Source: Oscillospiraceae bacterium
Lineage (GTDB): Bacteria; Bacillota; Clostridia; Oscillospirales; Ruminococcaceae
Length of the DNA: 32,416 nt
Assembly: GCA_022508825.1 (NCBI GenBank)
Contig: JAFLUI010000017.1
Span: 1 to 32,416, forward strand
Direction of reading: 5' to 3'
Under the pieces are notes generated by a model. The model saw nothing but the letters and a program-made list of their open reading frames with translations, was not told the origin of the DNA and did not search any database. Position 1 is the stretch's first letter; every line of letters begins with the position of its first letter. Positions 15,913 to 22,891 of the stretch are shown piece by piece. The position numbers and the translations under genes are program-made.

Positions 15913-18153
15913 TTATATTGCCGACCCTGATACAAAGTCAACGTAATCATATATCATCTGCATAGCTTCGGCACGGGTGAGCTTTTTGCTTCCGTTGAAC
16001 CTGCCGTCCCCCTTGCCTATAAAGCCAAGAGTATAGGCTGCATATATCGCTCCTGCGTTTTTATCGGTGCTCTTTACATCGCTGAATGGAAGCTTGGGGT
16101 TTTTCTTAAGCTTTGCAATTACATCCTGATCGTAATATTCCGTAAATATGACCGCCGCTCTTTCTCTTGTAAGATCATCATTTTTAGAGCGCCAATCAAT
16201 TTCCGAATCAGCCAATCGCTCTCCGATAACCTGTTTAAGCAGCTTCCTGAAATCTGACTCGGTTATCTCCCTTGACGGATTAAACTCCTCATAAAACCCA
16301 TCATAATCTGCATCTTCCATTAAGACTCCGTATTTTTTCATAGTGATTATCGCCTGTTCTTCCGGGATACCGCTGATATCTATGTATTCCCCTTTTTCTG
16401 CGGAAACTTCCCTATAAAAAGGTCTGCCGTTAAAGAAGCACAGGTCTCCTGTCCTTGCGTCAAGAAAGAATTCCGGCATTTTATACACCAGATATGTTTT
16501 TACAGAGCCGTCATCAGCCACCCATCCGTCATAATAATAATCCATATCCCTATGTTCAAAAAATCTATCAAAAGCCTCCTCCGGCGCAAAAATATCATCA
16601 GGAAACGCCGCCACAGTATAGGTGGGGTGATACCATGTTATAACACCATTGGAATCGACAGCCACGTATATATCATCTCCGTCGACCCTTATTCCGTTCA
16701 CATAGCGTGTGTATTTAAACGACCTGACGGACTCGTATACCTCTGTTTCAACGATCTCACCATCTGAATTTTTTCTGTTTTCTGTCCGCAACAGCCTGAC
16801 AGGAGCATTATTTTTTTCGTCCGCCCTGTATTCATTCATGATATCTCCGCTGTACGCCTTAAGTACCTCATATGCAGCAGCATCAGCCTTTTTAACATCA
16901 AGCTTTGGACGCTCTCCATTAAAATCTTCCTTGCTCATTGAAAGTATCTTTCCTGTTTCAGCGTCAATCTCAGCATTTATTTTCTGATATCCATTATACG
17001 TTGACCGGAGCTTTTCCTTCAGAAGATATTCAACGCTTATGCGGAATCTTTCTGTCTCGTCCCCTTCCTCTGGATATGCCTTCCCGGCTTTCTTGTCAAT
17101 TATCAGCTTCGGAGCATCATCCGAATGGACCGTATATCTGCTTATCTCATAATCATCGGTGAGAGCGACAAACTTATCTTTTTTAAGAATCTCGGTCACC
17201 TGCTCCCTTGTGATACTGACCTCATCCTCCTTGATTATACTCGTCCATGAGGTGAAAACCGGTGCATAATCAGGGTAATCGTAATAGTCGTCCCCGTCGT
17301 CTTTCTGACCCATAACATCGGAAATGCTTCTTCCCCATGCCTCCTCCATATCATCCGGTAAAGCAGAGGGCTGTGCAGTATATGCATTTATCGGGGCGGT
17401 CATGTCAGGAGAATAAACAACATATGTAGTTACTGTGCTTGACGGTTTCCACTCCTCAAGCTTATAACAGGGAGTAAGCGCATAACGCCTTCTGTACATA
17501 TTACGGATATCGGACTCTGTTTTTGCCGTTTTAGGGTCTGAAAACTCAGCGTTTTCTATCCAGGACAGGGAAAAGCTCTGCAGCTTTCCCGTATCCATAT
17601 CAAGAGAGATGCTTCCCTTGTTGTTCCTTACATAAACGCCGTTTTCGTAACGCTTGAAATTAATTACTGCCGACCGGGTCTCAGGCACATAATGGCTGAC
17701 TTCAAACTTTACATTGCCGTCCATGGACGGATTATACTTCTTTATATACGCCTTGGCTCTTTTGAGGAGCACGTCCTCTGTAAGCTTCGCAAACCGCAGT
17801 CCGGACTGAGCGGTGTCATCGTCGCCTTTTTCCGTGAGCTTATAGCTGAAAATGATATCTCCCAGAACAGTGACCTCAATAGACTTGTATTTCTTTGATT
17901 TTGAGGGAGTATGCCATTCGAGCTTATACCCATATGTATCATTGATATTGCATCCGCGGATGTAAAACTCAGACAGTCCGCTTGGAATGTTTACCCTGCT
18001 TTTTACAACAGCAAGAGCATCCTCCATGGTCATGTCGGTTTCGTAATAGTAGTCCAGCATTCCCGACATAGCCGAAGCCGTGCTGGGAATTGCAGTTCCC
18101 GTCATCATCACCGCCATAATAAGAGCGGCAGTCTTTGCCAATGATCTTTTCAT
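15913..18153 (-). CDS. Secreted YcdB/YcdC-domain protein with C-terminal SLH region, paralog 3
   Basis: I start it at ATG 18153 (746 residues): AAAGGAGAAAGGAACAT precedes it and MKRSLAKTAALIMAVMMTG is the same signal peptide as in paralog 2. The open frame runs 47 codons further upstream, across the likely promoter, so that extension is not coding. It has the same order of two YcdB/YcdC-type modules and an SLH region, but is the most diverged: GCNINDTYGYKLEWHTPSKS in module one, an extra loop before the SLH part (MEDADYDGFYEEFNPS) and FSDVKSTDKNAGAIYAAYTL near the end. It is first in the transcript, 34 bases ahead of paralog 2. Role unknown; surface display is inferred. Confidence 0.9.
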   Translation of the reverse strand: MKRSLAKTAALIMAVMMTGTAIPSTASAMSGMLDYYYETDMTMEDALAVVKSRVNIPSGLSEFYIRGCNINDTYGYKLEWHTPSKSKKYKSIEVTVLGDIIFSYKLTEKGDDDTAQSGLRFAKLTEDVLLKRAKAYIKKYNPSMDGNVKFEVSHYVPETRSAVINFKRYENGVYVRNNKGSISLDMDTGKLQSFSLSWIENAEFSDPKTAKTESDIRNMYRRRYALTPCYKLEEWKPSSTVTTYVVYSPDMTAPINAYTAQPSALPDDMEEAWGRSISDVMGQKDDGDDYYDYPDYAPVFTSWTSIIKEDEVSITREQVTEILKKDKFVALTDDYEISRYTVHSDDAPKLIIDKKAGKAYPEEGDETERFRISVEYLLKEKLRSTYNGYQKINAEIDAETGKILSMSKEDFNGERPKLDVKKADAAAYEVLKAYSGDIMNEYRADEKNNAPVRLLRTENRKNSDGEIVETEVYESVRSFKYTRYVNGIRVDGDDIYVAVDSNGVITWYHPTYTVAAFPDDIFAPEEAFDRFFEHRDMDYYYDGWVADDGSVKTYLVYKMPEFFLDARTGDLCFFNGRPFYREVSAEKGEYIDISGIPEEQAIITMKKYGVLMEDADYDGFYEEFNPSREITESDFRKLLKQVIGERLADSEIDWRSKNDDLTRERAAVIFTEYYDQDVIAKLKKNPKLPFSDVKSTDKNAGAIYAAYTLGFIGKGDGRFNGSKKLTRAEAMQMIYDYVDFVSGSAI

Positions 18154-18238
18154 ATGTTCCTTTCTCCTTTTTATATCTATAAAACGGACATATTTTACCC
18201 CTTTGATATAAATACAACTCAGCTCTCCGATTTTTTTC

Positions 18239-18268
18239 ATTATAACATAAATTTGTATAAAAGTACAA
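18239..18268 (-). promoter_or_regulatory. Candidate promoter of the YcdB/YcdC-SLH triplet
   Basis: Minus-strand TTGTAC (18263-18268), 18-base spacer and perfect TATAAT (18239-18244), followed by a leader of about 80 bases to the ATG at 18153. The region is A/T rich, so chance matches are possible. Confidence 0.55.
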
Positions 18269-18324
18269 TAAGACAAATATTTCTTTGTGCACATCTACAA
18301 AATAGAAATATTTTTTTATTGCTA

Positions 18325-18353
18325 TTGACAAATCGTGTCGGGCTGTGTATACT
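18325..18353 (+). promoter_or_regulatory. Promoter of the GntR/ABC cassette
   Basis: TTGACA (18325-18330), 17-base spacer and TATACT (18348-18353). The -10 lies inside the left arm of the inverted repeat listed next, so a bound repressor would block it. Confidence 0.85.
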
Positions 18354-18381
18354 GTATATAGTAGGTATACACAGTATACAC
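18343..18381 (+). promoter_or_regulatory. Inverted-repeat operator, probably autoregulation by the YtrA-type GntR
   Basis: CTGTGTATAC (18343-18352) and GTATACACAG (18365-18374) form a perfect 10-base inverted repeat with a 12-base spacer. A third half-site GTATACAC follows at 18374-18381, one base after the second. GntR-family repressors of the YtrA group typically bind palindromes at their own promoter. Position over the -10 and just upstream of the repressor gene supports autorepression. Confidence 0.7.
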
Positions 18382-18393
18382 TGACAGACGCAA

Positions 18394-18410
18394 GCGGCAA
18401 AATCTGCCGC
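18394..18410 (+). other. Small leader hairpin before the GntR ribosome binding site
   Basis: GCGGCA (18394-18399) and TGCCGC (18405-18410) with loop AAATC form a perfect six-base stem that ends two bases before AGAGGAGG. It may affect translation start or message stability; no T-tract follows, so it is not a terminator. Confidence 0.5.
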
Positions 18411-18429
18411 AAAGAGGAGGGATAGATCA

Positions 18430-18813
18430 TTGAATTTATTTATAAACGCCGCAGGAGACAAGCCCATGTACGAGCAGGTCAAGGACGGCATTAAGGAGGC
18501 TATACTTAAAGGGGAGCTGAAAGCCCACGACCTTATGCCCAGCGTAAGACAGCTTGCCGCCGACCTTAACGTGAGCATGATAACTACCAAAAGAGCCTAC
18601 GCCGACCTTGAACGGGAGGGTCTTATATACACAGTTGCGGGAAAAGGCACCTTTGTAAAATTAGAGGACATCACCGTCATACAGGAAAAAAACATCGGGG
18701 AGGCTATGGAGGAGTTCCGCAAGCAGACAGAGCTGCTGAAAAAACTGGACGTTCCCCTCGAACGTCTTGAAAGTGAAATAAGATCAATTTATGGAGGTAA
18801 TGATAATGAATAA
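18430..18813 (+). CDS. GntR-family transcriptional regulator, YtrA type
   Basis: 127 residues starting with TTG, fixed by AGAGGAGG about nine bases before it. The N-terminal winged helix-turn-helix (about 10-75) has the GntR pattern: PMYEQVKDGIKEAILKGEL, MPSVRQLAADLNVSMITTKRAYADLEREGLIYTVAGKGTFV. Only about 45 mostly helical residues follow, the short dimerisation tail of the YtrA subgroup, rather than a FadR or HutC ligand domain. YtrA regulators usually repress an ABC transporter encoded just downstream, and that is the arrangement here: its last codons overlap the ATPase gene by eight bases. The perfect inverted repeat over the promoter is its probable operator. Confidence 0.95.
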   Translation: MNLFINAAGDKPMYEQVKDGIKEAILKGELKAHDLMPSVRQLAADLNVSMITTKRAYADLEREGLIYTVAGKGTFVKLEDITVIQEKNIGEAMEEFRKQTELLKKLDVPLERLESEIRSIYGGNDNE

Positions 18814-19681
18814 CATTCTTGAAATAACAGGGCTTTCAAAAAGCTATAAGGATTTCACTCTTGATAATGCAGGCTTTTCTATCGAGCCGGGAACAGTGAT
18901 GGGACTTATCGGTCAGAACGGAGCAGGCAAGACTACCATCATACGTCTCATTATGAACATGACAGCCCGTGAAAGCGGCAGTATAACCGTCTGCGGTCTT
19001 GACAATCTGGGGGACGAGATTGCCGTCAAAAACAAGATAGGCTTTGTCTCCGACGAGTGCTACCTGTACTTCAACACCACCCTTTCACGGACGGCAAAAG
19101 CCTGCGCCGCCGCATATGAAAACTGGGACGGGAAAAAATTCTCCGGGCTTCTTAAGAAATGGGGTCTCTCCGAAAAGAAAAAGGTAATGACCTTTTCAAA
19201 GGGAATGCAGACCAAAGCAATGCTGGCAGTTGCCCTCTCCCACGGCGCAGAGCTTCTCATCCTTGACGAGCCCACCGCCGGACTTGACCCTGTGGCAAGG
19301 ATAGAGGTACTTGACATCCTCCGGGAATTTGTCTCGGACGGCAAACGCTCCGTGCTGTTCTCCACACACATCACAGGAGACCTTGACAAGATCGCCGACG
19401 TGATAACCCTTATCATAGACGGAAAGATTCAGGAGTCCACAAGCATCGACATGATAGAGGACAAATACGCCGTAATAAGCGGCTCAAACGACAAGCTCAC
19501 CCCCGAAAACGAGCCCTTAACCATCGGTCTGCGGAAGCTCAATACCGGCTTTGAAGCTCTGGTAAAGCGTGAGGATCTTTCTAAATTCAAGGGAGTATCC
19601 ACAAAAAATCCAAATGCGGAAAATCTGCTGACCTTTTCCATATGGGAGCATAACAAAAATAAGGAGGCGGAAAAAATATGA
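18806..19681 (+). CDS. ABC transporter ATP-binding protein of the YtrA-type cassette
   Basis: 291 residues from ATG 18806, chosen because GGAGG lies eight bases before it. Walker A is GQNGAGKTT, the signature region FSKGMQTKAMLAVALSH, Walker B LLILDEP with D-loop AGLDP, and the H-loop FSTHI. The signature lacks the classic LSGGQ form but FSKGM is frequent in ABC-2 export ATPases. About 80 residues of accessory domain follow (ITLIIDGKIQESTSIDMIED onward). The start overlaps the repressor gene, and the stop overlaps the next gene by four bases (ATGA). It should power the two membrane proteins that follow. The exported compound is unknown; such cassettes often respond to cell-wall antibiotics. 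Confidence 0.95.
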   Translation: MNNILEITGLSKSYKDFTLDNAGFSIEPGTVMGLIGQNGAGKTTIIRLIMNMTARESGSITVCGLDNLGDEIAVKNKIGFVSDECYLYFNTTLSRTAKACAAAYENWDGKKFSGLLKKWGLSEKKKVMTFSKGMQTKAMLAVALSHGAELLILDEPTAGLDPVARIEVLDILREFVSDGKRSVLFSTHITGDLDKIADVITLIIDGKIQESTSIDMIEDKYAVISGSNDKLTPENEPLTIGLRKLNTGFEALVKREDLSKFKGVSTKNPNAENLLTFSIWEHNKNKEAEKI

Positions 19682-20445
19682 CCGTCACCGAAAGAAAAAG
19701 AGCCGCCCGGTTCGAAAAAGTCGCCCGCACATACGGCTCAATAGGAAACGTAAACAGAATGCTTGTATTTCTTATAATAGCTGTATTGATAATCGACGCT
19801 GCCATCTTCCCGGTTGCAGCTGCCGAAGACCAGCTTTTTGTTATCTTTTTTATACATGGCTTTATGCTGTCACTGATGTCCGAACTGGTCGTTTTGATGA
19901 ATACATACTTCATAGGCGATACATCATTTATAGCTGACACAGGCAATATTACATTAGCAGGCTCTGCATATTCGGGGAAATTTCTCTGTACCCTCCCCTT
20001 TGAAGCAAAGGATCTTTTTAATCTCCGTTTCATACACTTTGAAAAGCAGCTTTCTATGGTTGCCGTATCTATGATATTTCTGCAGATAGCAGCGGAGTTC
20101 CTGCGGGCAATGGGCTACACCATGGAACCGGAGTATATCGGAGTATCCTGTCTGTCAGCTATCTTTTTTGAAGCGCTCCTGCTTATAGTCACGCTTACCG
20201 GAATGAAGTCCCACTATGCAATAATAATGATATTTGCACCTACGCTCCCTCTGATAATTTTCTGCGAATATATGGACGGTCTTTCAGAGCAAGAAGCTGC
20301 CGAAGCAATAAAAATATTCAGTCCCCTTAATATTTTTTCGGGAGTACCCGGTATAATCCTTATGATAATTGCCGCCGCTGCTATGGCATTTATCGGCGAG
20401 CTTTGTCTCAAACATAAAAAAGACGTGTCATGGAACATAAAATAA
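19678..20445 (+). CDS. ABC-2 type membrane subunit of the GntR/ABC cassette, first
   Basis: 255 residues with a basic amphipathic N-terminus (MTVTERKRAARFEKVART) and six predicted membrane segments. The ATG overlaps the ATPase stop by four bases and AAGGAGGCGG precedes it, so it is co-translated with the ATPase. No sequence family stands out by eye. Order and topology suggest one half of the transporter pore, with the next gene as the other half. The segment TFFIGDTSFIADTGNITLAG-like stretch in the second loop is polar, typical of the pause between segments two and three of ABC-2 subunits. Confidence 0.8.
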   Translation: MTVTERKRAARFEKVARTYGSIGNVNRMLVFLIIAVLIIDAAIFPVAAAEDQLFVIFFIHGFMLSLMSELVVLMNTYFIGDTSFIADTGNITLAGSAYSGKFLCTLPFEAKDLFNLRFIHFEKQLSMVAVSMIFLQIAAEFLRAMGYTMEPEYIGVSCLSAIFFEALLLIVTLTGMKSHYAIIMIFAPTLPLIIFCEYMDGLSEQEAAEAIKIFSPLNIFSGVPGIILMIIAAAAMAFIGELCLKHKKDVSWNIK

Positions 20446-20458
20446 GAAGGTGATGAAA

Positions 20459-21133
20459 ATGAAACTATCCTTTATGCAAAAAGTAAAATTGTCCTTCGCT
20501 CTTGAAGGACCGTATGTAAAACTGTTTACTGCAGTTATGCCCGCAGTGTATCTTTCGTGGCTGCTGGTTGGCGCCCCCGATTCATTGGAAATGTCAAATA
20601 TTTTTTATTGGGTATGTATGCCGATGTACGGATTGTGTATGTCCGCATATCTTATGATGTCCTACAACTTTCAGGGGCTCAGATTTTTTAAAACACTTCC
20701 GGTCACAAATAACGATATTTCTGACATATCTGCAATATCACTTGTCACAACAGCAATCACCGCCGTTCTTGGTCAGACAGTCCTGACAGCCTTGACTTCC
20801 CATCTTTTCCTTATGCCTTACTTTTTATGCATGGACGCTGCAGTGACAGCGATAGCATCCGTTTATGCACCGTTCTATATGAAAACCACTTATACAAGGC
20901 TGATTCGTAATGACGAAGAAGAATACAAAAAGAAAACGTCAAAGTCAATTATTATGCTGATCGCATATTTTATCGCAGAAGCAGCAATATCGACCCTGAT
21001 AATATGTCTGGCAGTCAAGGATGACATCTCCTCTGCGGGGATATGGCTTGCAGTTATATCCGGAGTGTCACTGATAATTTTCGTATTCTCAATGATAGTG
21101 TGCCGCAGAATGAATATCAGCGTGGAGTGCTGA
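20459..21133 (+). CDS. ABC-2 type membrane subunit of the GntR/ABC cassette, second
   Basis: 224 residues from ATG 20459, placed eight bases after AGAAGG; GTG 20450 and ATG 20453 are in frame but lie on or too near that site. Six membrane segments are predicted, with a cytosolic basic/acidic loop (TRLIRNDEEEYKKKTSKS) before the fifth. It sits 13 bases behind the first membrane subunit and should be the second half of the same transporter. The cassette ends here: no terminator is obvious, and the next gene has its own consensus promoter. Substrate unknown. Confidence 0.8.
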   Translation: MKLSFMQKVKLSFALEGPYVKLFTAVMPAVYLSWLLVGAPDSLEMSNIFYWVCMPMYGLCMSAYLMMSYNFQGLRFFKTLPVTNNDISDISAISLVTTAITAVLGQTVLTALTSHLFLMPYFLCMDAAVTAIASVYAPFYMKTTYTRLIRNDEEEYKKKTSKSIIMLIAYFIAEAAISTLIICLAVKDDISSAGIWLAVISGVSLIIFVFSMIVCRRMNISVEC

Positions 21134-21151
21134 AAAAATGTCTCCCCTCTG

Positions 21152-21180
21152 TTGACAAAATCTCAGATATAGTCTATAAT
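21152..21180 (+). promoter_or_regulatory. Perfect consensus sigma-A promoter
   Basis: TTGACA (21152-21157), 17-base spacer and TATAAT (21175-21180) match the vegetative consensus exactly. About 25 bases later comes the ATG at 21205, so the leader is short. This makes the following gene a separate, probably strong transcription unit. Confidence 0.88.
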
Positions 21181-21204
21181 TTTATCAGCAAAGGAGGGCA
21201 GCAT

Positions 21205-22062
21205 ATGAATAAAAATACCCCAAAAACAATATTATATATCTCATTTATTCCCTACGGACTTGTTTTGCTGTTCGGGATCTATTCTGCCATTGGAGGAATA
21301 AACTTTTTCGGAATGACCTACGGATCTGAGGGATTTATTTTAGGGATGCTTGTCGCATTTATATTTATGTGTGTGTTTCCCATTATACCGGTCTGCTTTG
21401 TTTATCAGATCGCATATTTGCTGCGTCATGTAATAAAGCCGCTTCAGAATGTCAGCATAAAAAAATATATTGCCGTTATTGTCGGGATAGTCGTCATTGT
21501 GGCAGCAGTGATCTTATTCAATACTTTCAGATATGATATACAGGAAACGACAGACGGCTTGCAGGCACGGGAAATGCTCTCTAAGGCTGAGGAAAAGATC
21601 GAATATAATAAAAGCACTTATTATACGGACGGTATCTTCGGCATTGAGAACATTATCCATAACACGGTGCTGATAGATTATGACCAGCCTGAAATAGGTC
21701 TGATAAGGGGCAGCATTACAGACGAATATATAAGCATAAGACTTTCAAAAACCACCGCAGACAGCGATATTATCCGTCAAATGGACAATGATTATTTTGT
21801 CCAGTCGGTCACACAGTTAAGCTCTCCCGGAAAAAGAATGATAACCCTTGCCACAGACGAAAAAGAGTATCGCCGCACCATTGCGGTCATTCTGGAAATG
21901 GCGGACGGTTCGCTCTATTACGCCGAAGACCTTACAGACAGGAACGGCGGTTATGGAATGTATGCAGGTCTGGACAGTCTGGACGGATTTGCCGGCACAT
22001 ATTCGGAAGAGACAAGAGAAATGCACCTCCCGAAGCTTTCCGAATTTGGACTGCCCGGATAA
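21205..22062 (+). CDS. Uncharacterised membrane protein with extracytoplasmic domain
   Basis: I start it at ATG 21205 (285 residues), just after AAAGGAGGGCAGCAT; the open frame further upstream runs through the promoter and the end of the previous gene. Three membrane segments are seen in the first 115 residues (ILYISFIPYGLVLLFGIYSA; GFILGMLVAFIFMCVFPIIP; YIAVIVGIVVIVAAVILFNT). A polar domain of about 165 residues follows (ETTDGLQAREMLSKAEEKIE onward), with several beta strands and a YAEDL/GMYAGLDSLDG stretch. I recognise no family. It stands downstream of the ABC cassette but is read from its own perfect promoter and ends at a strong terminator. Confidence 0.8.
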   Translation: MNKNTPKTILYISFIPYGLVLLFGIYSAIGGINFFGMTYGSEGFILGMLVAFIFMCVFPIIPVCFVYQIAYLLRHVIKPLQNVSIKKYIAVIVGIVVIVAAVILFNTFRYDIQETTDGLQAREMLSKAEEKIEYNKSTYYTDGIFGIENIIHNTVLIDYDQPEIGLIRGSITDEYISIRLSKTTADSDIIRQMDNDYFVQSVTQLSSPGKRMITLATDEKEYRRTIAVILEMADGSLYYAEDLTDRNGGYGMYAGLDSLDGFAGTYSEETREMHLPKLSEFGLPG

Positions 22063-22080
22063 AAATAAAACAGTATGATA

Positions 22081-22117
22081 AAAAGCCTGAGAAGCAGTGT
22101 GAACTTCTCAGGCTTTT
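22081..22117. terminator. Strong bidirectional terminator
   Basis: Fourteen-base perfect arms AAAAGCCTGAGAAG (22081-22094) and CTTCTCAGGCTTTT (22104-22117) with a nine-base loop. It lies between the converging membrane protein gene and the Hsp20 gene and can serve both. Confidence 0.93.
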
Positions 22118-22120
22118 AAA

Positions 22121-22546
22121 TTACCTTATCTCAAGACGCTTTGTTTCGGGAACAGCGGGAGTCTTCTTTGGCAGATTCACAAACAGGATGCCGTTTTTGT
22201 ACTCCGCATCTATCTGCTCGGAATTGATGCCCGAGATATCAAAGCTCCTCTGATACGAGCCGTAGGAGCGTTCTCTGCGGACGTACCTGCCGTTCTCGTC
22301 CTTCTCGTTCTTCTCTGAGCTGCGCTCTGCGGAAAGTGTGAGGAAACCTCCGTTGATGTCCAGCTTGATGTCCTTTTTGTCAAAGCCGGGAAGCTCCGCT
22401 TCAAGGACGAAGCGCTCCCCCTCGTCACGGATGTCCGTCTTGCAGGAATTGACCTGTTTTTCCTCCCCGAAGAAATCTCTTTCAAAATCATGGAATGCGT
22501 TGAAAAGGTTGTAGCTTTTTCTTTCAAAAGGTGTAAGTGCAAACAT
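22121..22546 (-). CDS. hsp20: Small heat-shock protein, Hsp20/alpha-crystallin family
   Basis: 141 residues, normal for bacterial Hsp20. After a short N-terminus (MFALTPFERKSYNLFNAFHD) comes the alpha-crystallin domain at about 34-132: CKTDIRDEGERFVLEAELPG, DIKLDINGGFLTLSAERS, RRERSYGSYQRSFDI and the closing AEYKNGILFVNLPK, which carries the conserved A-x-x-x-N-G-I/L-L core. The tail holds an alternating hydrophobic LEIR end. It is an ATP-independent holdase that keeps unfolding proteins soluble. AGGAGG seven bases before the ATG fixes the start. A CIRCE operator lies upstream at 22865-22891, so the repressor HrcA probably controls it, but a 195-base palindromic block lies between them. Confidence 0.96.
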   Translation of the reverse strand: MFALTPFERKSYNLFNAFHDFERDFFGEEKQVNSCKTDIRDEGERFVLEAELPGFDKKDIKLDINGGFLTLSAERSSEKNEKDENGRYVRRERSYGSYQRSFDISGINSEQIDAEYKNGILFVNLPKKTPAVPETKRLEIR

Positions 22547-22587
22547 ATAAATACCTCCTAAAAATTAATATCATTTTTTCCGTCGTA

Positions 22588-22781
22588 ATACTGTTCTTAC
22601 TCTAAATAATAGACTTTGTCTATTATTTAGAGTGCCGCCTTAACAGGCGGCTGCCAAAACCTATGGTTTTGGCGAGAACGTATTGAACGGCTTCTTAGGC
22701 GGCTATGCCGCCTCGCTGTATACTATGTATACAGCGTCCTAAAACATAGACAATGTCTATGTTTTAGGTTAAGAATAGTAT
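22588..22781. repeat. Block of six perfect hairpins inside an outer inverted repeat
   Basis: The outer arms ATACTGTTCTTA (22588-22599) and TAAGAATAGTAT (22770-22781) pair over 12 positions with one G/T. Inside, in order, are perfect stems: 16 bp at 22599-22633 (loop TTT; its first base overlaps the outer arm), 7 bp at 22634-22651 (loop TAAC), 9 bp at 22653-22673 (loop TAT), 7 bp at 22697-22713 (loop TAT), 10 bp at 22714-22736 (loop TAT) and 14 bp at 22738-22768 (loop AAT). Five of six have a three-base loop closed by C-G. Only 22674-22696 is unpaired. The rest of the gene-free stretch 22547-22871 holds the Hsp20 ribosome binding site and the candidate promoter and CIRCE listed nearby. No coding capacity is seen. 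Confidence 0.9.
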
Positions 22782-22803
22782 AAAGTTATTATTCCCTTTA
22801 CAC

Positions 22804-22832
22804 TTAATATAATAAAGCCCTTAGATGTTCAA
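22804..22832 (-). promoter_or_regulatory. Tentative promoter of the Hsp20 gene
   Basis: On the minus strand TTGAAC (22827-22832) lies 17 bases before TATTAA (22804-22809), or 15 bases before TATATT (22806-22811). The area is A/T rich and neither pair is a good consensus. If used, the leader would be about 250 bases and carry the whole palindromic block. Confidence 0.3.
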
Positions 22833-22864
22833 ATAATAAACAAATTGTGAAAATCAGATGAAAG

Positions 22865-22891
22865 TTAGCACTCACCTATTGCGAGTGCTAA
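22865..22891 (-). promoter_or_regulatory. CIRCE heat-shock operator (HrcA binding site)
   Basis: TTAGCACTC (22865-22873), nine-base spacer and GAGTGCTAA (22883-22891) match the CIRCE consensus exactly on both arms. HrcA binds CIRCE to repress chaperone genes. The Hsp20 gene is the only chaperone downstream in the right orientation. The element sits about 320 bases from its ATG and overlaps the last codons and the stop of the preceding gene. Confidence 0.95.

Noticed and set aside
18154-18240. c-di-GMP riboswitch upstream of the surface-protein triplet
   Set aside because: The leader is short and A/T rich and I see none of the conserved GEMM core or paired arms.
18154-18294. 47-codon N-terminal extension of paralog 3
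   Set aside because: It crosses the candidate promoter and has no signal-peptide logic; the paralogs all start at MRKK/MKRS-type signals.
22588-22781. CRISPR array or integron attC site
   Set aside because: There are no direct repeats with unique spacers of regular length, no cas or integrase gene nearby, and the units are different palindromes rather than copies of one repeat.
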